From Thermococcus thioreducens (GTDB lineage Archaea > Methanobacteriota_B > Thermococci > Thermococcales > Thermococcaceae): a stretch of 64,000 nt of DNA. The notes under the pieces are model-generated. The model ran no database searches. It worked only from the letters and a program-made list of their open reading frames with translations, and was not told the DNA's origin. A program made the position numbers and the translations under genes. The stretch covers positions 2,001,933 to 2,065,932 of the forward strand of contig NZ_CP015105.1 of the NCBI RefSeq assembly GCF_002214545.1. Reading direction: 5' to 3'. This document shows, in pieces, positions 24,744-33,089 of this stretch. Position 1 is the stretch's first letter, and every line of letters begins with the position of its first letter.

Positions 24744-26035
24744 ATGAGAGGATTGAGTACTGGGTCAAGATACCCATCGGACCCATTCACCCGGCCCTTG
24801 AGGAGCCGGAGAAGTTCATCATCACACTGGACGGAGAGAGGATAATCAACGTCGACGTCAAGCTCGGCTACAACCTGAGGGGAATAGAGTGGATAGCCCT
24901 GAGGAGGAACTACATCCAGATACTCTATCTCGCCGAGAGGATGTGCGGCATCTGCTCATTCTCCCACAACCACACCTACTCCAGAGCGGTAGAGGAGATG
25001 GCCGGTATAGTGGTTCCCGAGAGGGCCGAGTACATCCGCGTAATCGTCGGCGAGCTGGAGAGAATTCACTCCCACCTGCTCAACCTCGGTGTGGTTGGCC
25101 ACGCCATAGGCTACGATACCGTCCTGCACCTCACATGGCTGGCCAGGGAGCGCGTTATGGACATACTCGAGTTCATTGGAGGCAACAGGGTCAACTACGC
25201 CGTCAACATGATAGGCGGCGTCAGGAGGGACATTGGGGAGAAGCACATCAGGGCAATAACCGACATGATAGACTACTACCGCAGGGAGGTCATGCCCAGA
25301 ATAGAGGAGGTCTTCCTCTACGACCCGACCGTCGAGGCAAGGCTTAGAGACGCGGGCGTTATTCCAAAAAGGATAGCAATCGAGTACAGCGCCCAGGGGC
25401 CCACCGCGAGGGGAAGCGGCGTCAAGAAGGACGTCCGCTACAACGAAAGGCTCGGCGTCTATCCCGACCTCGGCGTGAAGCCGATAACCCCCAAGGAGTT
25501 CACAGGTGTCATCAAGGGGGACGTCTTCGACAGGATGGTCGTCAGGGTCGGGGAGATATGGCAGAGCCTTGAGCTCATCGAGAGGGCCATAGACCAGATG
25601 CCGGAGGGCAAGATAAAGGCCGTCCCCAAGGACAACGCCCTCCTCTTCCAGCTCAAGAAGGCAGAGGGAGAGGGAATAGGCAGGTACGAGGCCCCGAGAG
25701 GAGAGCTCATCCACTACGTCATGGCCCAGAAGGGCAAGGACGTCCCTGCGAGGTGGAAGATGAGGGAGCCAACGTTCCCCAACCTGTTCGCGATAGCCAG
25801 GGCACTGGTAGGCGAGCAGGTGGCGGACGTCCCGGTCGCGATAGCCTCAATAGACCCGTGCCTGAGCTGTACCGACAGGGTTGCCGTCATAGACGCAAAC
25901 ACCGGAAGGAAGAAGGTCCTCACCGAGAGGGATCTTCTCAGGCTCTCCATTGAGAAGACGAGGGAGATCAACCCCAACGTAAAGGCCAGACCCGAAGTAG
26001 TTGGAGTAAGCTGTCCAAGGGGTGGTGGACTATGA
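24740..26035 (+). CDS. mbhL: Membrane-bound NiFe-hydrogenase large subunit L, operon 1
   Basis: 431 residues. The catalytic subunit: two CxxC motifs bind the NiFe centre, ERMCGICSFSH (C69, C72) and DPCLSCTDR (C374, C377), so it is a true hydrogenase and not the sulfane-reductase Mbx. The tail after C377 is about 54 residues, with no obvious protease-cleaved extension of the usual His-ending type. GGAGGG upstream is the ribosome binding site. Confidence 0.96.
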   Translation: MNERIEYWVKIPIGPIHPALEEPEKFIITLDGERIINVDVKLGYNLRGIEWIALRRNYIQILYLAERMCGICSFSHNHTYSRAVEEMAGIVVPERAEYIRVIVGELERIHSHLLNLGVVGHAIGYDTVLHLTWLARERVMDILEFIGGNRVNYAVNMIGGVRRDIGEKHIRAITDMIDYYRREVMPRIEEVFLYDPTVEARLRDAGVIPKRIAIEYSAQGPTARGSGVKKDVRYNERLGVYPDLGVKPITPKEFTGVIKGDVFDRMVVRVGEIWQSLELIERAIDQMPEGKIKAVPKDNALLFQLKKAEGEGIGRYEAPRGELIHYVMAQKGKDVPARWKMREPTFPNLFAIARALVGEQVADVPVAIASIDPCLSCTDRVAVIDANTGRKKVLTERDLLRLSIEKTREINPNVKARPEVVGVSCPRGGGL

Positions 26036-27021
26036 ACCTCCTCTACGCTACCCTTGGATTCGTAGGGATTTACATCTACGTCTCGCTTGCGTCACTGCTC
26101 TGGGGAGGAATAGACAGGAAGCTCGTCGCGAGGATGCAGAGGAGAATAGGGCCCCCGCTGCTCCAGCCCTTCTACGACTTCCTGAAGCTGGTGAGCAAGG
26201 AGTCAATAATCCCGAGGGACGCCAACAGGTTCTTTGAGCTGGCCCCGGTCATGGCGCTCGCGACATCAATAGCGCTCCTGGCCTACACGCCGCTCGGCTT
26301 CGAGCCCATCTTTGGGACGAAGGGTGACGTCATAGTCTTCATATACCTGCTCACCCTCATAGGATTCCTCCGCGTGGTCGGTGCCGTCAGCTCGGGCTCC
26401 CCCTACGCCCAGATTGGCGCCCAGAGGGAGATGGCCCTACTCGCGTCAAGGGAGGCCCCCATGATGCTCGCCCTCTTTGTAATCCTCTGGCGCCTCAGCG
26501 AGCTCGGCGTTACCAAGCCCTTCAGCATGGGCACGTTCTACGAGCACAGCATCTGGGAGCTGGGGACACCCCTGAGCCTTATAGGCGCCTTCATACTCCT
26601 CATAGTCTTCCTTGCCTGGCTCGCCAGCGAGATAGAGGTGGGCTACTTCAACATACCGGAGGCGGAGACTGAGCTCGCTGAAGGCCCCATGGCCGAGTAC
26701 AGCGGCAGGCACCTGGCAATATTCGAGCTCGCCAACGCCATAAAGGCCTTCGTGAGTGCAAGCCTCGTCGTGGCGATATTCTTCCCGTGGGGGATTTCCG
26801 GCTACCTCGGCCTCACCGGGGTTCCCGCGATGGTGGTGGAGCTCCTCTTCCACACCCTAAAGGTCTTCGGAGTCCTCTTAGTCAGCATGAGCATCTTCAG
26901 AGCAATAACCGGAAGGCTCAGGATAAACCAGGCGGTGAATATGTTCTGGACGAGGCTCCTGCCGGCCAGTGTACTCGGGGCGCTGCTCCTGGCCATTGAC
27001 ACACTGGGGGTGATAGCATGA
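26032..27021 (+). CDS. mbhM: Membrane-bound hydrogenase subunit M (NuoH-like), operon 1
   Basis: 329 residues, eight spans. ARMQRRIGPPLLQPFYDFLKL is the NuoH quinone-pocket counterpart, EVGYFNIPEAETELAEGPMAEYSGRHLAIFELAN is the conserved acidic loop. It anchors the peripheral hydrogenase arm and links redox to ion flow. Confidence 0.94.
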   Translation: MNLLYATLGFVGIYIYVSLASLLWGGIDRKLVARMQRRIGPPLLQPFYDFLKLVSKESIIPRDANRFFELAPVMALATSIALLAYTPLGFEPIFGTKGDVIVFIYLLTLIGFLRVVGAVSSGSPYAQIGAQREMALLASREAPMMLALFVILWRLSELGVTKPFSMGTFYEHSIWELGTPLSLIGAFILLIVFLAWLASEIEVGYFNIPEAETELAEGPMAEYSGRHLAIFELANAIKAFVSASLVVAIFFPWGISGYLGLTGVPAMVVELLFHTLKVFGVLLVSMSIFRAITGRLRINQAVNMFWTRLLPASVLGALLLAIDTLGVIA

Positions 27022-27443
27022 AGGTTCCACCAACCCTCTCAACTGTGCTCGGAAACCTCTTCAAGAAGCCTGCAACCAACCCCTTCCCGGAGAGCGAGCC
27101 GGTGCCGGTTCCGGAAGGGTTCAGGGGCAAGCTCAACTACGACGTCGAGAAGTGCGTCGGCTGCAGGCTCTGCGTCATGGTCTGCCCCGCCGGCGTCATA
27201 GAGTACGTCCCGGAGGTCAGGAAGGTCACCTTCTGGCTCGGAAGGTGCGTCTTCTGCGCCCAGTGTGTGGACGTCTGCCCCGTCAGTGCACTCTGGATGA
27301 GCGACGAGTTCCTGCTGGCGACCACCGACAAGTACGAGGACAACCTCATGTGGTTCCACGGGGAGGAGATCGAGGAGTTCAAGAGGAAGCTCGAGGAGCA
27401 GAAGAAGGCCAAAGAATCTGCAAAGAAAGAAGCCCCTAAGTGA
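27018..27443 (+). CDS. mbhN: Membrane-bound hydrogenase ferredoxin-like subunit N (NuoI-like), operon 1
   Basis: 141 residues. Two [4Fe-4S] motifs: CVGCRLCVMVCP and CVFCAQCVDVCP. It accepts electrons from ferredoxin and passes them to MbhJ. A Lys/Glu-rich C-terminal helix follows. Last gene of operon 1; about 250 non-coding bases separate it from operon 2. Confidence 0.95.
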   Translation: MKVPPTLSTVLGNLFKKPATNPFPESEPVPVPEGFRGKLNYDVEKCVGCRLCVMVCPAGVIEYVPEVRKVTFWLGRCVFCAQCVDVCPVSALWMSDEFLLATTDKYEDNLMWFHGEEIEEFKRKLEEQKKAKESAKKEAPK

Positions 27444-27577
27444 ATACCCTATTTTTATGTTTTCCTCCATGACCTCTGATGTTCTTTTCTGAGCACTCGT
27501 ATCCAGAAACATACTACAGAGAGCTGTTTTTTGGACTTATGTAAAGCGCTGTGCTGTTTCTATTTGTCAAATTTCAG

Positions 27578-27594
27578 GTTGTTAACCATTTGTT
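27578..27594 (+). promoter_or_regulatory. SurR operator, perfect extended match, upstream site (mbh2)
   Basis: GTTGTTAACCATTTGTT matches GTTn3AACn5GTT at all fixed positions. It lies about 12 bases upstream of a TATA box (TTTATAAAG, 27606-27614), the place expected for SurR activation of the second hydrogenase operon. Confidence 0.75.
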
Positions 27595-27605
27595 TTAGAA
27601 ATCCA

Positions 27606-27614
27606 TTTATAAAG
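27606..27614 (+). promoter_or_regulatory. TATA box of mbh2 operon
   Basis: TTTATAAAG preceded by an A/C-rich short stretch. Transcription would start near 27635, leaving a leader of about 55 bases that contains the second SurR site. Confidence 0.55.
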
Positions 27615-27662
27615 ATTTAGCCAATGCTCAATTGAGATTTCGGGAAAATACGCCCGATAAGG

Positions 27663-27679
27663 GTTTAAAACCTAAAGTT
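27663..27679 (+). promoter_or_regulatory. SurR operator, perfect extended match, downstream site (mbh2)
   Basis: GTTTAAAACCTAAAGTT matches GTTn3AACn5GTT at all fixed positions. It is downstream of the TATA box at 27606 and 12 bases before ATG 27691. A site here could block transcription, or it may serve a second promoter whose TATA (TTTAAAA) it overlaps. Confidence 0.7.
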
Positions 27680-27690
27680 GAGGTGGGAAA

Positions 27691-28194
27691 ATGGGGTTTG
27701 CCGCACCGTTCCTGTGGTCCCTTATCGTCTATCTGCTCCTCACAGCAGGTTCCGGCAATGTCATCGCCTGGAGCCCGGGGGAGCTGGTTGCAGGGATAGT
27801 AATAGCGGCCATCATCGGCTATGCAACGAAGGACGTAATGGACGAAAAGGTGGGATACTTCTTCAACCCGAAGAGGTGGCTGCTGTTCATAGTCTACGCT
27901 ATAGGGCCTTTCTTCTTCGCCATGGCCAAGGCCAACCTCGACGTCGCCTACAGGGTCATAACTGGGAAGATAAGGCCAGGGATTGTGAAGATATCACCAG
28001 ACCTGACCAGAGATGAGAGCAGGACACTCCTCGCCAACTCAATAACGCTGACACCGGGAACCTTCACCCTGGAGATAGACGACGAGGGCAACTTCTACGT
28101 CCACTGGATAAACGTGCCGCCTGGAAAGGAAAAGCCCACACCCGAAGAACTGTGTGGATACCTTCCAAAATGGGCAAGGAGGATTGGAGAATGA
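27691..28194 (+). CDS. Membrane-bound hydrogenase subunit A (MrpE-like), operon 2
   Basis: 167 residues, paralogue of mbhA1: NLDVAYRVITGKIRPGIVKI and NSITLTPGTFTLEI are shared. First gene of a second complete 14-gene set in the same order A-N. The stop overlaps subunit B's start (ATGA). Confidence 0.92.
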   Translation: MGFAAPFLWSLIVYLLLTAGSGNVIAWSPGELVAGIVIAAIIGYATKDVMDEKVGYFFNPKRWLLFIVYAIGPFFFAMAKANLDVAYRVITGKIRPGIVKISPDLTRDESRTLLANSITLTPGTFTLEIDDEGNFYVHWINVPPGKEKPTPEELCGYLPKWARRIGE

Positions 28195-28484
28195 CGGTCG
28201 ATGGTATGTTCATGTGGGCCATGATACTGCTCCTGTTCTCGGCCATGCTGACGCTTATAAGGCTTCTGGCGGGGCCGACAATACCGGACAGAGCCGTTGC
28301 GCTCGACTCAATGACGACAACAACGGCGGGTGCCATGGTTCTCTACGGCGTTATAACCAGACAGGCTGTCTTCATAGACGTCGCACTAGTCTACGCGGTT
28401 CTGAGCTACATCGCAACGCTCTACATAGCCCGCTACCTCGTGAAGAAGAGGGTCGGCATCGCTTATGAGGGTGATGCACCATGA
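28191..28484 (+). CDS. Membrane-bound hydrogenase subunit B (MrpF-like), operon 2
   Basis: 97 residues from ATG 28191, three spans, with IRLLAGPTIPDRAVALDSMTT as the MrpF hallmark. Slightly longer at both ends than operon 1's copy. Translationally coupled on both sides. Confidence 0.91.
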   Translation: MTVDGMFMWAMILLLFSAMLTLIRLLAGPTIPDRAVALDSMTTTTAGAMVLYGVITRQAVFIDVALVYAVLSYIATLYIARYLVKKRVGIAYEGDAP

Positions 28485-28831
28485 TCGAGTGGCTCATCGG
28501 GACGTTCTTGGTGGTAGGAGTCTTCTTCAACCTGCTGGCCAGCGTCGGTATCCTCCGCTTCCCTGACGTCTACACGAGGATACACGCGGCGACGAAGTGC
28601 ACCACCTTCGGAACGATATTCATAGTGCTCGCGACGGTTACGTACTCGATTTACAACTACTGGATCCAGAGAGACCCGGCATGGGTAACCATAGGGATAC
28701 ACTCCGCCCTGGTCGTGATATTCCTCGTTCTCACCAACCCCGTTGGAGCCCATGCTCTCGGTAGAGCGGCCAGGAAGTCGGGAATAAGGCCCTACGGGGC
28801 CGTTATAGACGAGCTGGAGGGAAGGCTATGA
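28481..28831 (+). CDS. Membrane-bound hydrogenase subunit C (MrpG-like), operon 2
   Basis: 116 residues, three spans; hallmark FPDVYTRIHAATKCTTFGTIF and LTNPVGAHALGRAARKSG. Overlaps B and D by four bases. Confidence 0.91.
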   Translation: MIEWLIGTFLVVGVFFNLLASVGILRFPDVYTRIHAATKCTTFGTIFIVLATVTYSIYNYWIQRDPAWVTIGIHSALVVIFLVLTNPVGAHALGRAARKSGIRPYGAVIDELEGRL

Positions 28832-29091
28832 ACTTCGAGGAGCTCTTCTGGGCGATTCAGGTCCTAGTTGGCTTGGGGCTTTTGGTCACGGCAGTAGCGG
28901 CCATCAGACTCAAGAACCTGGTCTCAGCGGTCATCGCGATGGCCGTCTTCAGCCTGATACTCTCACTGGAGTTCTATGTTCTTCAAGCGCCGGACGTCGC
29001 CATCGCCGAAGCCGGTGTCGGGGCGGGCCTGACGACAGCCATGTACCTGCTGGCGATTAAGAACACCACCGACGAGGAGGTGGTAGAATGA
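28828..29091 (+). CDS. Membrane-bound hydrogenase subunit D, operon 2
   Basis: 87 residues, three spans; APDVAIAEAGVGAGLTTAMYLLAI is the conserved stretch of the MrpA C-terminal region. The acidic tail (DEEVVE) differs from operon 1's. Confidence 0.9.
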   Translation: MNFEELFWAIQVLVGLGLLVTAVAAIRLKNLVSAVIAMAVFSLILSLEFYVLQAPDVAIAEAGVGAGLTTAMYLLAIKNTTDEEVVE

Positions 29092-29360
29092 GGCGTGCAC
29101 TGGGCCTCTTTGCGTTCATAGGATTCACGCTGTTCCTTCTGGTGGCAGCTGCGAGCCTCAGACCCTTCGGGGAGCCAGTCCACACCGACATGGACTCATA
29201 CTTCATTCAGCATGCTCAGGGGGAAGCCTCGGCAAACAACGTCGTTACGAGCATCGTCTTCGACTACAGGGGGTTCGATACCCTTGGTGAGGCGACCGTC
29301 CTGTTCACCGCGGTGGCTGGTGTGTTGATGGCCCTCAGGCGGAGGGAGGTGAAGACATGA
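29088..29360 (+). CDS. Membrane-bound hydrogenase subunit E, operon 2
   Basis: 90 residues, two spans; NVVTSIVFDYRGFDTLGEATVLFTA is shared with subunit E of operon 1. Presence of E supports Mbh rather than Mbx identity for operon 2. Confidence 0.9.
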   Translation: MRRALGLFAFIGFTLFLLVAAASLRPFGEPVHTDMDSYFIQHAQGEASANNVVTSIVFDYRGFDTLGEATVLFTAVAGVLMALRRREVKT

Positions 29361-29824
29361 CAACCGTAATCATCAAGACCACCACGAAGTACTTGGCGGC
29401 GCTCATACTCACCTTCGGAGCGTACATAATCCTCCACGGTCACCTCACCCCTGGAGGCGGATTCCAGGGGGGAGCCGTCTTCGCCAGCGGCCTTGCGCTC
29501 CTCATCGTGGCCAACAAGTATGACTACATAAGGAGAACCTTCTCCAGGGTTCCGCTCGGTGCCTTCGAGAGCATAGGAGCGCTCGGCTTCTTAGGAACCG
29601 CTGCCCTAGGGTTCATGGGGTACACCTTCTTCAAGAACGTCATAGCCAACAGCGGGTTCCCGCTCTTCGGTCAGCCCACCCCGCTCGGAATTAATCCCGG
29701 CTACCTCAACACGGGAGGAACACTGCCTTACATGAACATATTCGTCGGAACAAAGGTTCTGGCAGGGTTAACAAGCATAGTCCTGGTGTTCTACCTCCTC
29801 CTGGGGGTGAAGAAGGATGAATAA
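29357..29824 (+). CDS. Membrane-bound hydrogenase subunit F (MrpB-like), operon 2
   Basis: 155 residues, four spans; MrpB hallmark GHLTPGGGFQGGAVFASGLAL. The stop lies eight bases inside the start of subunit G. Confidence 0.91.
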   Translation: MTTVIIKTTTKYLAALILTFGAYIILHGHLTPGGGFQGGAVFASGLALLIVANKYDYIRRTFSRVPLGAFESIGALGFLGTAALGFMGYTFFKNVIANSGFPLFGQPTPLGINPGYLNTGGTLPYMNIFVGTKVLAGLTSIVLVFYLLLGVKKDE

Positions 29825-30182
29825 CGTGATTTTGGTCAATCTACCGTTCATAGTCGTGGCCCTCCTGCTGGCTGTGGGGTTCTACACGATAGGATTCAAG
29901 AGGAACCTCATCAAGGTTGTCATAGGCATTGAAATCCTTGAGGGGGCGGTCAACCTGTTTCTGATAGCCCTCGGCTACGTCAAAGGCGCCTACGCCCCGA
30001 TATACACCATGGCGCCTCAGGATGCCACCAACAACATGGTTCTGCCGACCCCGCAGGCGCTCACTCTGACGAGCATAGTCATAGGCGTCGCGGTATCGGC
30101 ACTCATGCTCGCCTTCGCGGTCAACATCTACCGCCACTATGGAACCCTTGACGTTACAAAGGTCAGGAGGCTGAAAGGATGA
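29817..30182 (+). CDS. Membrane-bound hydrogenase subunit G (MrpC/NuoK-like), operon 2
   Basis: 121 residues, three spans; KRNLIKVVIGIEILEGAVNLFLIALGY has Glu residues in the second span where operon 1 has LNVIDSG, a possible difference in ion handling. PTPQALTLTSIVIGVAVSALMLAF is the third-span signature. Confidence 0.9.
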   Translation: MNNVILVNLPFIVVALLLAVGFYTIGFKRNLIKVVIGIEILEGAVNLFLIALGYVKGAYAPIYTMAPQDATNNMVLPTPQALTLTSIVIGVAVSALMLAFAVNIYRHYGTLDVTKVRRLKG

Positions 30183-31732
30183 TCGAGCATTTGCCGGCAC
30201 TTATGATAGCCGTGCCCCTCCTCGGGGCGTTTATAGCGCCGCTGCTGAAGAAGAAGGGCAGTGCTCCAGCCGTCTGGGCAATAATCATCACCGGCGTAAC
30301 CCTGGGAATGGCGCTCCTTCTCGTAAGGGAAGTGCTCGCTCAGGGCATGATGGTGTACGTCTTCGGGGCGGACAGGCCAACCCTCGTCCTGCCCTCGGGA
30401 TACAGGGTTCCGGTGAGGATAATCTTCGAGGTCGACGCGATAGGGGCTTTCATGGCGCTCTCGGCAACGCTCATGAGCTTCATCGGGGCGCTGTATTCCT
30501 ACAGCCACGTCAGGAATGAGACCGGCCTTGAGAAGTACTACGCGCTGCTCCTCCTGCTTGAGGTTGGAATCCTCGGCATGGTCCTGACGGGAGACCTGTT
30601 CAACCTATTCGTGTTCCTTGAGATAGCCGGAATAGCCGGTTCGGCGCTGGTAGGCTTCAGGAACTACAGGGGGGAGGCTAGCGAGGCCGGAATCAAGTAC
30701 CTCATAGTCAGCGCGGTCGCTTCACTGATGGTGCTGTTCTCAATAGGCCTGCTCTACGGTCAGTACGGAAACCTCAACATGGCCTACCTGAGCACTCAGA
30801 TAAGCTTCAACACCGTCGACATGATAGCCCTCGGAATACTCTTCGCGTCCTTCGCGATGAAGTGCGGTTCCGTGCCGACCCACCACTGGGTCCCCGATGC
30901 CTACACCGAGGTCCCCTCCGGAATCAACCCCCCTCTCCTGGTGGCGACCTACGCGAGCCTCTACGCCCTCTTCAGGGTGAGCTTCAGCCTCTTCGGTAAG
31001 GTGACCATGAACATGAGTAGCCTCGGGTGGATAATGAGCATCCTCGGAGTCCTCACGATGTTCATAGGCGTCACCATGGCGCTCGTCCAGAAGGACGTCA
31101 AGAGGCTCATGAGCTACCACGCGATTTCACAGACAGGCTACATGCTCCTCGGAGTCGGCGTTGGCCTGGCAGTTCTCAACGACCCGGCAAAACTGGCCGC
31201 CTTCGGAAGGGACGCGATGGCAGGTGGAATATTCCACATAATCAACCACATCATCTACAAGAGCCTCCTCCTCATGACCGCTGGGGCGCTCTTCTACGTC
31301 ACCGGGACGAGGAACCTCAACGAGATGGGAGGCTTAGCCAGAAAGATGCCGTACACCACGATAGCCTTCATAGTCGGTGCCGCGGCAATATCGGGAATAC
31401 CGCCCTTCAACGGCTTTGCAAGCAAGTTCCTCATCTACGAGACGTCCTACCAGCTCAGCCCGATCTTCGCGGTGTTCGCGATGGTCACGAGCGTCCTGAC
31501 ATTAGCGTCCTTCGTCAAGGTCTTTGCCTCAGCCTTCCTCGGGCCGCCGGTCAAGAAGTACGAAGAGGTACGGGAGGTTCCGAGGAGCATGGTAGTGGCG
31601 ATGCTAATCCTAGCGGCGCTGTGTATCCTCTTCGGTCTGTTCCCGAACGTGGTGCTGGACAAGCTGGTGTACCCGGCAGTTGACGCGCTGCTGAAGCTGA
31701 GCAGCTACCAGACGTGGGGTGGTCTGCCATGA
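30179..31732 (+). CDS. Membrane-bound hydrogenase subunit H (antiporter subunit), operon 2
   Basis: 517 residues, about 14 spans; LEKYYALLLLLEVGILGMVLTGDLF, MKCGSVPTHHWVPDAYTEVPSGI and KDVKRLMSYHAISQTGYMLLG are conserved. The central AHPAAPSS of operon 1 is replaced by AYTEVPSG, and VHMW by THHW, so the two channels have clearly diverged. Confidence 0.93.
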   Translation: MIEHLPALMIAVPLLGAFIAPLLKKKGSAPAVWAIIITGVTLGMALLLVREVLAQGMMVYVFGADRPTLVLPSGYRVPVRIIFEVDAIGAFMALSATLMSFIGALYSYSHVRNETGLEKYYALLLLLEVGILGMVLTGDLFNLFVFLEIAGIAGSALVGFRNYRGEASEAGIKYLIVSAVASLMVLFSIGLLYGQYGNLNMAYLSTQISFNTVDMIALGILFASFAMKCGSVPTHHWVPDAYTEVPSGINPPLLVATYASLYALFRVSFSLFGKVTMNMSSLGWIMSILGVLTMFIGVTMALVQKDVKRLMSYHAISQTGYMLLGVGVGLAVLNDPAKLAAFGRDAMAGGIFHIINHIIYKSLLLMTAGALFYVTGTRNLNEMGGLARKMPYTTIAFIVGAAAISGIPPFNGFASKFLIYETSYQLSPIFAVFAMVTSVLTLASFVKVFASAFLGPPVKKYEEVREVPRSMVVAMLILAALCILFGLFPNVVLDKLVYPAVDALLKLSSYQTWGGLP

Positions 31733-32082
31733 CCTGGATTGAGAGCCTTACGCTGAACTCGCCGTCGGGCTTCTGGAACCCGATAGTCTGGCTGGCGTTC
31801 CTGGTGATCTTCGCCTTCATCGGCTACCTCATCTATTCGCGCGGGAACAGGAGCTACAAGCCCAACAGGGAACAGGTTAAGCCCTTCATAAGCGGCAACG
31901 CAGTGGAGGACGTGGAAGAAATCCGCGTAAGGGCTGGGGACATATACTGGGGCTTCATCGAGGCGCTCAAGGGCTACTACAACGTCCTCATGAGGATGCA
32001 CAGCGGAGACCTCAGGGACTACATACTCTGGTACCTCGGACTCGGTGCCGTAATCTTGTTCGTCCTCGTGGGGGGTGTGTGA
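31729..32082 (+). CDS. Membrane-bound hydrogenase subunit I, operon 2
   Basis: 117 residues from ATG 31729 overlapping the H stop. A span near 20-40, a hydrophilic middle (KPFISGNAVEDVEEIRVRAGDIYWGF) and a C-terminal span. Same layout as MbhI of operon 1 but with low identity in the middle. Confidence 0.85.
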   Translation: MTWIESLTLNSPSGFWNPIVWLAFLVIFAFIGYLIYSRGNRSYKPNREQVKPFISGNAVEDVEEIRVRAGDIYWGFIEALKGYYNVLMRMHSGDLRDYILWYLGLGAVILFVLVGGV

Positions 32083-32529
32083 ATGGGGAAGCTCACCAAC
32101 TTTAAGCGCTCCATCTGGGTGTTCCACGCGTCCGGCGGAAGCTGCAACGCCTGCGACATAGAGATAGTCGCCGTGCTTACTCCCCGCTACGACGTGGAGC
32201 GCTTTGGAATCAAACTCGTCGGAAGTCCGAGGCACGCTGATGTGCTCCTCGTTACAGGAGCCATTCCAAGGGACTTCGCGGACAAGCTGAGGCGCGTGTA
32301 CGAGCAGATGCCCGACCCGAAGGCGGTAGTGGTGGTAGGGAACTGCGGGACCAGCGGTGGGGTCTTCTACGACTCATACAACATAGCGGGCCCGATAGAC
32401 GAGATAATACCCGTGGACGTCTACGTTCCGGGATGTCCGCCGAGGCCAGAGGCGATAATAGACGGCGTTGTGAAGGCCTGGCTCAAAATAGAGAAGCTGG
32501 AAAAGGAGCTGGAGGGGAAGAAGGAATGA
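32083..32529 (+). CDS. Membrane-bound hydrogenase small subunit J, operon 2
   Basis: 148 residues. Four cluster ligands: GSCNACDIEI (pair), GNCGTSGG and PGCPPRPEA. It lacks the roughly 25-residue N-terminal extension of the operon 1 protein. Start ATG 32083 follows the I stop directly. Confidence 0.94.
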   Translation: MGKLTNFKRSIWVFHASGGSCNACDIEIVAVLTPRYDVERFGIKLVGSPRHADVLLVTGAIPRDFADKLRRVYEQMPDPKAVVVVGNCGTSGGVFYDSYNIAGPIDEIIPVDVYVPGCPPRPEAIIDGVVKAWLKIEKLEKELEGKKE

Positions 32530-33089
32530 AGGAGCCGATGAGCGTGGAAGAGGTACTCAAAAAGCTCCAGGAGGCGCTGGGGGAGGCGCTGCTCTCCCAT
32601 GAGGTCAGGGAGTACACCATGGGCGTTAAGCGGAAGAGAACGTACAGGGAGCTGTGGATCACAATAAAGCCCGACGCCTTCAGAAAGACCGTCGAGGCCA
32701 TATTTGCCCTCGACTACCCCCACCTCCACTTCATAGCGGGAGAGGACGGGGGAGGGGAGACGATAACCATGATATACTCCTTCGGAGTCTTCCACACGCA
32801 CCCCTGGGGTGAACTGAGCATCACGGTCAAGTTCGACCTCCCCAAGGAGAACCTTGTCCTCCCAACTATAACCGACCTCATGATCGGGGCGGAAACCAAC
32901 GAGCGCGAGATAAGGGAGATGCTCGGCGTTGAGTTCGAGGGACTGAAGAACAAGAGACACCTCTTCCTGCCCGACGACTGGCCGGAGGGCAAGTACCCGT
33001 GGAGAAGGGACGAGCACGGCGTTGAAGACATGGTGAAGCACACCCACAGGAGCGTGAACGAGATAAGGAAGATGAGGGGTGAGGAGTGA
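32526..33089 (+). CDS. Membrane-bound hydrogenase subunit K (NuoC-like), operon 2
   Basis: 187 residues from ATG 32526, 13 longer than the operon 1 copy. NEREIREMLGVEFEGLKNKRHLF and LPDDWPEGKYPWRRDE are the NuoC hallmarks. Followed directly by L with a one-base overlap, so the insert seen in operon 1 is absent. Confidence 0.92.
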   Translation: MKEPMSVEEVLKKLQEALGEALLSHEVREYTMGVKRKRTYRELWITIKPDAFRKTVEAIFALDYPHLHFIAGEDGGGETITMIYSFGVFHTHPWGELSITVKFDLPKENLVLPTITDLMIGAETNEREIREMLGVEFEGLKNKRHLFLPDDWPEGKYPWRRDEHGVEDMVKHTHRSVNEIRKMRGEE

